DNA from: Prochlorococcus sp. AG-436-C14 | GTDB lineage: Bacteria > Cyanobacteriota > Cyanobacteriia > PCC-6307 > Cyanobiaceae | Direction: 5' to 3' | DNA length: 64,000 nt | NCBI GenBank assembly: GCA_003209755.1 | Contig: QCPD01000001.1 | Location: 124,001-188,000 of the forward strand | In this document: positions 30,529 to 39,468 of the stretch, one piece after another | Layout of the letters: the number at the start of each line of letters is the position of its first letter | Numbering within the stretch: position 1 is the stretch's first letter | The notes under the pieces: generated by a model | The model's database searches: none | What the model was told of the DNA's origin: nothing | What the model saw: only the letters and a program-made list of their open reading frames with translations | Position numbers and translations under genes: made by a program

Positions 30529-30952
30529 GAAAATTCCTCCTATTGGAGTTTCTTAGTGATCGCGAGAAGTTGTTTTGCAAACAAGACACCTAAGCTCTCT
30601 GCAAAGGCCCGGGGAATCTATCACGAGACTTGCATCAAAACAAAAAAATTTTCAACAATAAATTGAAAAGTTGGTTAATTTAATAACTAGATAAAAAATT
30701 TAAGCACAGTTTTAGTAATCAAAACTAAATCAATACATAATCTATTCAAAAAGAGAATTCTGATGATATGAAGTTAAATAATTATTAATTGATTTGTATT
30801 TTCATTTTGTCTCTAAAAACTAATAATTAAATTTTAACCTATAAAAATCATCATTATTTTGCTGAAATTCCATAAAAAAACAAATTAATTACATTCAAAG
30901 ACTTGGCAAGATGGCAATTAAACGGCTCAATGGTTTATAAGCAAAAGATCCT
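30529..30952. other. Divergent intergenic region between atpI and ftsW
   Basis: This 424-base, very AT-rich gap must hold the promoters of the atp operon (minus) and of ftsW (plus). The atpI-proximal 100 bases are richer in G/C (including CCCGGGG near 30610) and contain TTGTTT/AAACAA flanking TGC (30571-30585), which could be 5'-leader structure. I see no ORF over 30 codons worth reporting, and no -10/-35 pair I would defend. Confidence 0.5.
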
Positions 30953-32185
30953 TTGAGTAATATCTCTAATAGCAAAATTAATTCAAATACAAGAAGGAAA
31001 CATTCTCACGAATCAAAAGATTATTTAGGTAATTTAATAAAGAACAAGATACTGCCTTTGCCTTGGTCTTTTTGGCCAAAGGAGGGACGTTTGATCATGG
31101 GATTGATCGCCTTTTGGAGCATATCAGGGATCTTTATTCTTGGATCAGCTAGTTGGTGGGTAGCAATCAGAGAAATGGGTGAAGGTGCTTATTACATAAA
31201 AAGACAACTGATTTGGCTGATCGCTAGTTGGAGCATTTTCTACCTAGCGATAAATATTAATCTAAAAAATTGGCTGAGGCTATCAGGACCGTGCCTACTT
31301 ATAAGCATGGTCTTGATAGCATCAACAAGCTTTTTCGGTAGCACTGTTAATGGCTCTACTCGATGGCTAGTTATTGGTCCAATCCAAATTCAACCATCGG
31401 AATTAATCAAACCTTTCATCATTCTCCAAAGCGCAAAGCTTTTTGGTCAATGGGAGAGAATAAATTCAGAAAAAAAAATTTTTTGGTTAACTATTTTTGC
31501 ATCTATTATTCTATTAATTATAAAGCAGCCAAATCTGAGCACCGCTGCATTAATAGGGATATTACTTTGGATGATTGCATTAGCTTCAGGTATTAACTTC
31601 CGCTATCTTTTTAACACAGCTATATCTGGCTTTTTTATTGGTTCAATAAGCATTTTTTTTAATTCCTATCAACAAAGTCGAGTAATGTCATTTATAAACC
31701 CATGGAAAGATCCACAAGGAAGTGGCTATCAATTAATTCAGAGTCTTTATGCTATTGGTTCAGGTGGTCTATTTGGAGAAGGTTATGGTCTTTCAATGCA
31801 AAAATTACAATACTTACCCTACAGAAGTACTGATTTTATATTTGCTGTTTTTGCTGAAGAATTTGGATTCTTTGGATCTATTTTACTTTTATCATTTCTC
31901 CTTGTAGTTGCATATTTAACCCTGAAAATATCTCTCAATTGTAGAAATAATTATTCTAAACTAATCGCTATTGGATCAGGTACTATTCTTGTTGGCCAAT
32001 CAATTATGCACATAGCAGTTTCATCAGGAGCGATGCCTACGACTGGTCTACCCTTCCCTTTGATTAGTTATGGGGGCAACTCGTTGATTTCAAGCTTACT
32101 AATAGCTGCTTTATTGGTCAGATCCTCTATTGAATCTTCAGATTTATTATTTAAAAATCCCTCAAATAGACTTTTAAATAGATAA
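30953..32185 (+). CDS. ftsW: Cell-division peptidoglycan polymerase FtsW
   Basis: SEDS-family glycosyltransferase of the division septum. The 410-residue protein has about 40 polar residues, then ten or so membrane helices. Family motifs are NGSTRWLVIGPIQIQPSELIKP (about residues 132-153), FINPWKDPQGSGYQLIQSLYAIGSGGLFGEGYG (about 245-278), DFIFAVFAEEFGF (about 290) and ISYGGNSLISSLLIAALLV near the end. The listed start is a TTG; no in-frame ATG occurs before residue 90. FtsW rather than RodA is inferred from overall resemblance to cyanobacterial FtsW. Confidence 0.88.
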   Translation: MSNISNSKINSNTRRKHSHESKDYLGNLIKNKILPLPWSFWPKEGRLIMGLIAFWSISGIFILGSASWWVAIREMGEGAYYIKRQLIWLIASWSIFYLAININLKNWLRLSGPCLLISMVLIASTSFFGSTVNGSTRWLVIGPIQIQPSELIKPFIILQSAKLFGQWERINSEKKIFWLTIFASIILLIIKQPNLSTAALIGILLWMIALASGINFRYLFNTAISGFFIGSISIFFNSYQQSRVMSFINPWKDPQGSGYQLIQSLYAIGSGGLFGEGYGLSMQKLQYLPYRSTDFIFAVFAEEFGFFGSILLLSFLLVVAYLTLKISLNCRNNYSKLIAIGSGTILVGQSIMHIAVSSGAMPTTGLPFPLISYGGNSLISSLLIAALLVRSSIESSDLLFKNPSNRLLNR

Positions 32186-32189
32186 TCTA

Positions 32190-32945
32190 GTGGTGGTACA
32201 TAGAGCGGCAGATCTCTTTTTGAACATTTCATCATTAAGTTCAATTTTCTCTGATTTAACTCGTCATGGCGAGCTGTTAATTAATAATGGGCTCAATAAT
32301 CCAACCCCCCTAACAATTCTGATAGTTTTCACTGGGGGACTTTTGACTAGTTTGGGCCCATGTTCATTGTCACTTTTACCAATAACAGTTGCATATTTAG
32401 CTGGATTTAAAAACAACCAAAACCCTTTACAAAAAACCATTAGTTTCTGTAGCGGTATAGTTTTTTCACTAGTGGTATTAGGAAGTCTAAGCGGGTTTTT
32501 AGGAAAAATTTATGGTCAATTACCAGGTTTCTTTTCTATATTTATAAGTTTTCTAGCAATAATTATGGGCCTTAATCTGCTTGGAATTTTCAAATTCTCA
32601 CTTCCATCTGGTCCTGACCCTGAGATATGGACAAATAAAGTTCCTCCTGCATTCGCTCCTCTTTCAGCAGGCTTTGCTTTTGGATTAGCCTCCTCTCCTT
32701 GTACTACTCCTGTTCTTGCAGTTCTTTTGGCCTGGGTTGCAAAACAAGGAAATCCTCTTAGTGGCACAATTTTTCTTGGAAGTTTTGCGATTGGACAAAT
32801 TGTTCCATTATTTTTAGCAGGTACTTTTGCAGCAAGTATTCCAAAATTATTATCATTAAGACCTATTGGGAAATGGGTTCCACCTATTAGTGGAGTGATT
32901 TTGTTAACCATAGGTCTTATTAGCCTTCTTTCTATTTGGATATAA
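32190..32945 (+). CDS. ccdA: Cytochrome c biogenesis protein CcdA
   Basis: Carries reducing power across the thylakoid membrane to keep apocytochrome c thiols reduced (system II). The 251-residue protein has six hydrophobic segments. The two redox cysteines lie in FTGGLLTSLGPCSLSLLPITVAYL (about residue 58) and GLASSPCTTPVLAVLL (about residue 172), the CcdA/DsbD pattern. It starts at GTG, four bases after the ftsW stop, and ccsB follows after 5 bases, so these are likely one transcript. Confidence 0.93.
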   Translation: MVVHRAADLFLNISSLSSIFSDLTRHGELLINNGLNNPTPLTILIVFTGGLLTSLGPCSLSLLPITVAYLAGFKNNQNPLQKTISFCSGIVFSLVVLGSLSGFLGKIYGQLPGFFSIFISFLAIIMGLNLLGIFKFSLPSGPDPEIWTNKVPPAFAPLSAGFAFGLASSPCTTPVLAVLLAWVAKQGNPLSGTIFLGSFAIGQIVPLFLAGTFAASIPKLLSLRPIGKWVPPISGVILLTIGLISLLSIWI

Positions 32946-32950
32946 AATAG

Positions 32951-34231
32951 ATGAAAAAAATTAGCCAAGTTTTAAACTGGCTTTCAAGCTTAAAAATTGC
33001 GATATTACTGTTATTATTAATAGCTATTTCATGTGCAGCTGGGACCTTAATTCCCCAACAAGAACCAGATCAATTTTATTATGATAATTTCAATCAAAAT
33101 CCTTTTCTTGGAATAATTAATGGAAATATATTAATACTTTTTGAATTCAATCATGTCTATACAAGTTTTTGGTTTTTATTCCTACTGAGTTGGCTTGGTT
33201 TAGCTCTTGCAGTTTGTAGTTTAAGAAGACAATTACCTATACTAAAATCAGCATTAATGTGGATAGATTATAAATCACCTCGTCAAATAGCAAAACTTTC
33301 TATTGCTCAAACAATAGTGACTAATAATTACGCAAAAAGCCTAGAAAAATTAACAATTAATTTAAAGAAAAAAGGTTGGAACGTGAGAGAAACAGATGGA
33401 AGGGTAGCTGCTCGACAAGGAGTAATAGGTAGATTAGGACCTATATTAATTCATCTAGGTATGATCCTATTAATGATTGGGGCAACATACGGATCATTAA
33501 ATGGTAAAAGCATAGAGAAATTTTTAGCTCCTGGCAGATCAATAGATTTATTAAACAATAATGAAGAGAAAGGATTAACTATTGAATTGCAAAAGTTTCA
33601 AATTGAAAGAGACCCCCAAGGAAGAGCTGAACAGTATAAGTCGACAGTAAATGTTATTGAGCCAAATGGAAATAATCAATCTAAACAAATTAGTGTTAAT
33701 TATCCCTTAAGGTATAAAGGGTTAACATTATATCAAGCCGACTGGTCATTGGCAGCAATGACTATTCAAATTGAAAATAGTCCAAAATTACAAATTCCAA
33801 TAAAATCTATTCCTGAGCTTGGTGAACAAGTATGGGGAACAGTTATACCTACAAAAAAAGATGGTAGCGACCCAATTTTATTAACCGTAGAGAGTGAACT
33901 TGGACCAGTAAGGATTTATGATATTGATGGTACATTACTTACAACCTTAAGTACAAATCAGAAGATAAAAGTCAAAGGCAGTTTAATAAAGATAATAAGT
34001 ATAATCCCAAGTAGTGGGTTACTTTTAAAGTATGACCCTGGAGTACCTCTTGTATATACCAGTTTTGCAATAATACTTATTGGAGGTTCACTTAGTATTA
34101 TTTCTACTAAAAAAATCTGGGTATTATATTCAAAGGAAAAATCTATGATTTATATAGGTGGATTAAGCAACAGAAATCTATCTGGCCTTTCAAAAGAAAT
34201 GCCTAAATTTGTTAGTTTCCTAGAGAATTAG
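32951..34231 (+). CDS. ccsB: Cytochrome c biogenesis protein CcsB/Ccs1 (ResB family)
   Basis: Part of the system II haem-ligation complex that attaches haem to c-type cytochromes in the thylakoid lumen, with CcsA encoded elsewhere. The 426-residue ResB-type protein has three N-terminal membrane segments (SLKIAILLLLLIAISCAAGTLIPQQEPDQ at about residues 14-42, FWFLFLLSWLGLALAVCSLRR, GPILIHLGMILLMIGATYGSLNG), a large luminal domain and a fourth helix near residue 370. It ends 12 bases inside the convergent queF gene. Confidence 0.94.
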   Translation: MKKISQVLNWLSSLKIAILLLLLIAISCAAGTLIPQQEPDQFYYDNFNQNPFLGIINGNILILFEFNHVYTSFWFLFLLSWLGLALAVCSLRRQLPILKSALMWIDYKSPRQIAKLSIAQTIVTNNYAKSLEKLTINLKKKGWNVRETDGRVAARQGVIGRLGPILIHLGMILLMIGATYGSLNGKSIEKFLAPGRSIDLLNNNEEKGLTIELQKFQIERDPQGRAEQYKSTVNVIEPNGNNQSKQISVNYPLRYKGLTLYQADWSLAAMTIQIENSPKLQIPIKSIPELGEQVWGTVIPTKKDGSDPILLTVESELGPVRIYDIDGTLLTTLSTNQKIKVKGSLIKIISIIPSSGLLLKYDPGVPLVYTSFAIILIGGSLSIISTKKIWVLYSKEKSMIYIGGLSNRNLSGLSKEMPKFVSFLEN

Positions 34232-34642
34232 CTCTAGATTATTTCTTTTACCATGACAGACTCTAATGACTGTATGAACATTACCTCTAGGATTAAAATC
34301 AGCCTCTAATTGTATCCACCTAGGGGCACAAACTTCAACAAAATCATCAATTATTTTATTCGTAACTTCTTCATGAGATATTTTCTTTTCACGAAAGCTG
34401 TTTAAGTAAAGTTTAATTGCCTTTAATTCTAAAACCTTAGTCTTTGGTTGATATTTAATTCTCAAAGTTGCAAAATCAGGATAGCCCGAGAAAGGACATT
34501 TACATGTAAATTCAGGGAAATCTATTGAAATTTCATAATCTCTATCAATATTTGGATTTGGGAAACAAATTAAGCTCCCAGCTTCTATTTCCCTCTCCCC
34601 ATACATAATTTCCTGTTTGATGTCTTTTTCTCGTCTAATCAC
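34220..34642 (-). CDS. queF: NADPH-dependent preQ0 reductase QueF
   Basis: Reduces 7-cyano-7-deazaguanine to preQ1 in queuosine tRNA modification. The 140-residue, single-domain (YkvM-type) protein has the catalytic pair in FPEFTCKCPFSGYPDFATLRI: Cys49, followed seven residues later by Asp56. The substrate-binding LELKAIKLYLNSFREKKISHE segment matches the QueF motif LESKSLKLYL..F. It is convergent with ccsB, overlapping it by 12 bases. Confidence 0.95.
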   Translation of the reverse strand: MIRREKDIKQEIMYGEREIEAGSLICFPNPNIDRDYEISIDFPEFTCKCPFSGYPDFATLRIKYQPKTKVLELKAIKLYLNSFREKKISHEEVTNKIIDDFVEVCAPRWIQLEADFNPRGNVHTVIRVCHGKRNNLELIL

Positions 34643-34752
34643 ATTTTAATAGCATTTAAAACTCACACTACATAAAAGCTTGATTAAAAATTCAAACTTT
34701 AAATAAATTCGTCTAATCAAAAAGTGGCGAAATGATGCCAAAAAGTTGATTT

Positions 34753-34766
34753 GTATCATTGAGTAC
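34753..34766 (+). promoter_or_regulatory. NtcA-type palindrome upstream of glnB
   Basis: GTATCATTGAGTAC fits the NtcA site GTA-N8-TAC exactly. A TAATAG near 34791 could be a matching -10 box. It lies 316 bases before glnB and overlaps the listed TTG start of the small ORF ahead of glnB. Sites this short are expected about twenty times by chance in 64 kb of such DNA, so location is the only support. Confidence 0.35.
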
Positions 34767-35043
34767 AAAACTAATCATCGCTATCCCCCCTAATAGAGAG
34801 AACACAAGGTTTTGTATGGACATCAGCCTTTCTGAAAAACGACATGGAACTCAAATAGAACCAAAGAGTGTTCATGGAATCCTTTGGCTTCAAACTCATT
34901 TTGAATCCAACCATTGGGAATCAATATGTAATGGTCTAGCAATAATTCCTGCCAAGGATGCAGAAATGCTAGGTGAAGATGCAAGAAAGGCTGGTCTAAA
35001 TATAAATTTCATCAATTCTCTTAGTAAAATAGACAATTTCTGA
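34759..35043 (+). CDS. Hypothetical protein encoded ahead of glnB (94 aa)
   Basis: No named family is recognised. The protein reads as a compact alpha/beta domain: a strand TKLIIAIPP, then RFCMDISLSEKRHGTQIEPKSVHGILWLQTHFESNHWESICNG and a C-terminal helix KDAEMLGEDARKAGLNI. I have the impression of similar proteins in marine Synechococcus but cannot confirm it. The listed start is TTG at 34759. An ATG at residue 20 (34816) is the alternative, which would leave the NtcA-like palindrome fully upstream. It ends 38 bases before glnB. Confidence 0.7.
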   Translation: MSTKLIIAIPPNRENTRFCMDISLSEKRHGTQIEPKSVHGILWLQTHFESNHWESICNGLAIIPAKDAEMLGEDARKAGLNINFINSLSKIDNF

Positions 35044-35075
35044 TAAAACTATTTAATATTCTTGGAGTTTCTTAA

Positions 35076-35420
<345 letters not shown>

Positions 35421-35446
35421 AGGCAAAATTTAAACGCATAAAACAT

Positions 35447-36229
35447 TTAAAATTTTTCGATTTCAATTTTTCCTTCAACTTCTTCACTCATCCAAAGAAG
35501 ATATTCTTGATTACCAGCAGGACCCTTTAAAGGCGATTTGATTAATCCTTTTGTATACCATCCATACCTTTTAGATTCGTTTACTACGCCCTCTATAGCC
35601 TCAAAATGCAATGAATGATCACGAACTACTCCCCCTTTCCCTACTTTATCTTTGCCAACCTCAAATTGAGGTTTCACTAATACAAGCAACTCAGATCGGT
35701 TAGGTTGAAGAAGAGATTTAATACTAGGCAAAACAATTTTAAGAGATATAAAAGATAGGTCTGCAACTGCGAAGTCTGGTATTGGGCCTCCATCATTAAA
35801 TAATTTTTCAGGAGTTAAATGCCTAATATTGGTTCGTTCCCAAAGAACCACTCTTGGATCATTTCTGATTCTCCATGCAGTCTGGCCATAACCAACATCA
35901 ACTCCATAAACCTTTGCGGCCCCTAACTGCAAAAGACAATCTGTAAAACCACCAGTTGATATCCCAGCATCTAAACAAACCCTATTCTTTATATTTATGG
36001 GAAATTGATTAAACGCTTCAGCTAACTTTTCACCACCTCGAGAAACATATCTCAAAGGCTGCGTAACTTCTATCTCAAGATCTTTTAAAACTTCTTGGCC
36101 TGGCTTATCCAAGATTTGACCATTGATCGTTTTAACTTTGCCAGCCCTAATAAGCTTCTGGGCCTCTTGACGAGATTTAACTAGTCCTTTAGTCAGCAAG
36201 TGAACATCTAATCGCGATTTTTTAGTCAT
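35447..36229 (-). CDS. tlyA: TlyA family rRNA methyltransferase (hemolysin A-like)
   Basis: S4 RNA-binding domain plus FtsJ-type methyltransferase; relatives 2'-O-methylate 16S and 23S rRNA. From the chosen ATG the protein starts MTKKSRLDVHLLTKGLVKSRQEAQKLIRAG, the S4 domain. The SAM site follows at VCLDAGISTGGFTDCLLQLGAAKVYGVDVGYGQ, then DFAVADLSFISLKIVLPSI and LVKPQFEVGKDKVGKGGVVRD. The ORF track extends 22 codons further (to 36295) with a Cys/Phe-rich stretch unlike the family, so I prefer the internal Met at 36229. It is divergent from the next gene. Confidence 0.9.
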   Translation of the reverse strand: MTKKSRLDVHLLTKGLVKSRQEAQKLIRAGKVKTINGQILDKPGQEVLKDLEIEVTQPLRYVSRGGEKLAEAFNQFPINIKNRVCLDAGISTGGFTDCLLQLGAAKVYGVDVGYGQTAWRIRNDPRVVLWERTNIRHLTPEKLFNDGGPIPDFAVADLSFISLKIVLPSIKSLLQPNRSELLVLVKPQFEVGKDKVGKGGVVRDHSLHFEAIEGVVNESKRYGWYTKGLIKSPLKGPAGNQEYLLWMSEEVEGKIEIEKF

Positions 36230-36324
36230 TTGTTTACAAAAACAAACAGGAAACGGAACAAAAACCGCAGAACTCGTACTTATCCTCTTTTTCAATAGAG
36301 AATCTAGTCAACTAACCAAAGGTT

Positions 36325-36585
36325 TTGTCTAAAAAGCTCAGGCATCCAACCAATGAAAATGAGCTATCTAGCCATGGTCATTTTCATCTAACCTCAAAAA
36401 AACAAACTGGAGAAGTCCTTGAACTTCTGCCTCCAGGCAGTTTTGCAATATTTGCAAATCAACCAAATGATTTGCCCCCCTTTCAAGTAATTGATTGCAA
36501 AGGAGGAAGATGCAGAGTAAGACAGCAGGCGTGGGGAAGATATGTTCATTGGGAAGTTGAACACAATAGACTCAAGTCAGCTTGA
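36325..36585 (+). CDS. Small hypothetical protein (86 aa)
   Basis: No named family is recognised. The C-terminal 50 residues look like a small beta-barrel: GEVLELLPPGSFAIFANQPNDLPPFQVIDCKGGRCRVRQQAWGRYVHWEVEHNRL, with several conserved-looking Gly, Pro, Trp and Arg residues. The N-terminus is polar and His-rich. The start is TTG; no in-frame ATG or GTG lies early in the frame. It sits 43 bases ahead of purB on the same strand. The composition strongly suggests a real conserved gene, perhaps nucleic-acid binding. Confidence 0.65.
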   Translation: MSKKLRHPTNENELSSHGHFHLTSKKQTGEVLELLPPGSFAIFANQPNDLPPFQVIDCKGGRCRVRQQAWGRYVHWEVEHNRLKSA

Positions 36586-36628
36586 CCTTAAAGACTTAAA
36601 TTAAACTAACCTTTAACTTTGTAGCACT

Positions 36629-37924
36629 TTGATTGAGCGTTACACAAACCCAGAAATGGGAAATATTTGGTCTGATCAAGCCAAATACCAAACATGGCTT
36701 GATGTTGAAATTGCAGCATGTGAGGCTAATTGCAAATTGGGGAAAATCCCTAATACGGAAATGGAAACCATTAGATCACAGGCAAGTTTCAAACCAGAGC
36801 GCATTCTCGAAATAGAAGCGGAAGTTCGCCATGATGTAATTGCTTTTCTAACGAATGTAAATGAATATGTTGGTGATGCTGGCCGTTACATTCACGTCGG
36901 GATGACAAGTAGTGATGTCCTTGATACTGGTCTTGCACTTCAATTAAAGTCATCAGTCAAGCTTTTAAGAAAAGAGCTTTTGTTACTTGAAGAATCTATT
37001 AGAGATTTAGCAAGGCAGCATAAGAAAACAGTAATGATTGGACGTTCGCATGCGATTCATGGAGAACCTATTACCTTTGGTTTCAAGTTGGCGGGATGGC
37101 TGGCTGAGACTCTCAGAAATAAAGATAGGCTAAAGAGTCTTGAAAAAGACATCTCGGTTGGTCAAATAAGTGGGGCTATGGGTACTTATGCCAATACTGA
37201 TCCAGAAATAGAAAGAATAACTTGCGAACTTTTGGGGCTTGAGTGTGATACTGCTAGCACTCAAGTTATCTCAAGAGACAGGCACGCCAATTATGTACAG
37301 ATTCTTGCTTTGATTGGATCTTCACTAGATCGTTTTTCTACAGAAATTAGAAACCTTCAAAGAACGGATGTTCTGGAAGTAGAGGAAAACTTTGCTAAAG
37401 GCCAAAAAGGAAGCTCTGCAATGCCTCATAAAAGAAATCCCATACGAAGTGAAAGGGTAAGTGGTCTTTCCAGAGTTTTAAGAAGTTATGTAGTTGCAGC
37501 TCTTGAAAATGTAGCTCTATGGCATGAAAGAGATATCAGCCATAGTTCCAATGAAAGATTAATGCTTCCAGACACATCTATTACTCTTCATTTTATGATC
37601 ACAGAAATGACCGCAATAATTAAAGGTCTTGGGGTTTATCCGAATAATATGCTGAAAAATTTGAACATTTATGGAGGCGTAGTTTTTAGTCAAAGAGTTC
37701 TTTTAGCTTTAGTGGAAAGTGGAATGAGTCGGGAAGATTCTTATCGACTAGTACAAAAGAATGCTCATTCAGCCTGGAATCAAAACGAAGGCAATTTCAA
37801 AAAAAACCTTGAGAATGATCCAGAAGTAATGAATAGTCTCTCACCAGAAAAGCTTTCTGACTGTTTCTCAACCGAACTACATCAGTCCAATTTGCAAGTG
37901 ATTTGGGAAAGACTTGGAATATAA
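36629..37924 (+). CDS. purB: Adenylosuccinate lyase
   Basis: Acts twice in purine synthesis, releasing fumarate from SAICAR and from adenylosuccinate. The 431-residue protein has the superfamily signature GQKGSSAMPHKRNPIRSE (about residues 261-278), the catalytic-His region MIGRSHAIHGEPITFGFKLAGW (about 137) and VGMTSSDVLDTGLALQLK (about 92). It starts at TTG, MIERYTNPEMGNIWSDQAKYQTW, matching the family's usual N-terminus. The fumarase gene, a relative, follows 129 bases later. Confidence 0.96.
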   Translation: MIERYTNPEMGNIWSDQAKYQTWLDVEIAACEANCKLGKIPNTEMETIRSQASFKPERILEIEAEVRHDVIAFLTNVNEYVGDAGRYIHVGMTSSDVLDTGLALQLKSSVKLLRKELLLLEESIRDLARQHKKTVMIGRSHAIHGEPITFGFKLAGWLAETLRNKDRLKSLEKDISVGQISGAMGTYANTDPEIERITCELLGLECDTASTQVISRDRHANYVQILALIGSSLDRFSTEIRNLQRTDVLEVEENFAKGQKGSSAMPHKRNPIRSERVSGLSRVLRSYVVAALENVALWHERDISHSSNERLMLPDTSITLHFMITEMTAIIKGLGVYPNNMLKNLNIYGGVVFSQRVLLALVESGMSREDSYRLVQKNAHSAWNQNEGNFKKNLENDPEVMNSLSPEKLSDCFSTELHQSNLQVIWERLGI

Positions 37925-38053
37925 CTTTAAAAGCTTAATCAATTAATATCAGTGAATACACTCTCAAAAGGCAATAGAACTAGATTCAACTAAAATTTAT
38001 AGTTATAAGCTTCTATTCCCTAGGAAACTTAAAAAATTCTCAAACTAAGATCA

Positions 38054-39448
38054 ATGTCCAATATGAAACGACTTGAGAAAGATAGCCTAGGTTCGATCGA
38101 TGTTCCAAAGGATGCGTTATGGGGAGCTCAGACTCAAAGATCAATATTAAATTTCGCTATTGGAGATGAGGTCATACCACTAGAAATTATTCATGCAATT
38201 GCCCAAATCAAAGCCTCTGCTGCTCAAGTAAACAATCAGCTAGGTCTAATAAATACAGAAACCACTCAATTTATTACCGAAGCAAGTTTAGAAATTATTG
38301 AAGGGAGACATAATGATCAATTCCCTGTAAAAGTTTGGCAAACAGGCAGTGGTACTCAAACAAATATGAACGTCAATGAGGTGATTTGTAATATAGCTTC
38401 AAGACGTTTAAATAATCCGTTAGGTAGTCATAATCCAATACATCCCAATGATCATGTCAATTGCTCTCAATCAACAAACGATGTTTTCCCAGCCGCAATC
38501 CAAATAGCCACAATAGTCACCTTAAAAGACACATTAATACCTGAATTAAGAAAGCTCATTGATTTACTCCATCAAAAGAGTAGAAAATGGAAGGAAATTA
38601 TAAAGATTGGACGTACTCATCTTCAAGATGCAGTACCTCTAACTCTTGGACAAGAAGTCTCTGCTTGGGCTACTCAATTAGAAACTGCATTAGGACGTAT
38701 TGAAATCAACCTCGAGGAACTTTATCCACTTCCACTTGGTGGAACTGCTATTGGGACTGGCCTTAATACTCCTAAGAATTTCGATAAATTAATAGCTCTT
38801 GATATTGCTAAAAAAACAAACTTACCTTTTAAAACTGCAGCTAATAAATTTGCCATCATGGCTAGTCATGATGGTCTTGTAAATATAATGTCTCAACTAA
38901 AATTATTAGCCATAACTTTTCTCAAAATAGTTAATGATCTTCGACTTTTATCTTGTGGACCTAGGGCTGGATTATCAGAATTACAACTACCAGCTAATGA
39001 ACCTGGCAGCTCAATAATGCCAGGGAAGATTAATCCTACTCAATGCGAAGCGATGGCAATGGTGTGTACGCAAATAATTGGTATGGACACCTCTGTATCA
39101 ATTGCAGGTAGTGGAGGACATCTACAAATGAATGTTTATAAACCACTTATTGGCTATAACATTTTAAAAAGTATCAAGCTTATTCAAAATGCATGTAAGA
39201 GTTGCAGAGAAAATATGATTGAAGGTATTCAACCCAATAAAGAGAAAATCAAAGAATATCTAGACAATTCTTTGATGTTAGTAACTGCATTAGCGCCATC
39301 AATCGGATACGAAAAAGCTAGTAAAATTGCACAATTAGCCTATGAAAAAAATCTCAGCCTAAAACAAGCATCTAGTCAATTAAATTATATTGATCAAGAG
39401 GAATTTGATAATCTCACTAATCCGAAATCTATGATTGGAGATGATTAA
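38054..39448 (+). CDS. fumC: Fumarate hydratase, class II
   Basis: Interconverts fumarate and malate without an Fe-S cluster. The 464-residue protein has the signature GSSIMPGKINPTQCEAM (about residues 318-334), the substrate-binding GSGTQTNMNVNEVICNIA (about 97-114), HPNDHVNCSQSTNDVFP (about 130-146) and the catalytic-His region GRTHLQDAVPLTLGQE. It recycles fumarate from PurB and the arginine pathway. It is convergent with the helicase gene, 20 bases away. Confidence 0.97.
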   Translation: MSNMKRLEKDSLGSIDVPKDALWGAQTQRSILNFAIGDEVIPLEIIHAIAQIKASAAQVNNQLGLINTETTQFITEASLEIIEGRHNDQFPVKVWQTGSGTQTNMNVNEVICNIASRRLNNPLGSHNPIHPNDHVNCSQSTNDVFPAAIQIATIVTLKDTLIPELRKLIDLLHQKSRKWKEIIKIGRTHLQDAVPLTLGQEVSAWATQLETALGRIEINLEELYPLPLGGTAIGTGLNTPKNFDKLIALDIAKKTNLPFKTAANKFAIMASHDGLVNIMSQLKLLAITFLKIVNDLRLLSCGPRAGLSELQLPANEPGSSIMPGKINPTQCEAMAMVCTQIIGMDTSVSIAGSGGHLQMNVYKPLIGYNILKSIKLIQNACKSCRENMIEGIQPNKEKIKEYLDNSLMLVTALAPSIGYEKASKIAQLAYEKNLSLKQASSQLNYIDQEEFDNLTNPKSMIGDD

Positions 39449-39468
39449 AAAATAAGGGTTTTTCAATC

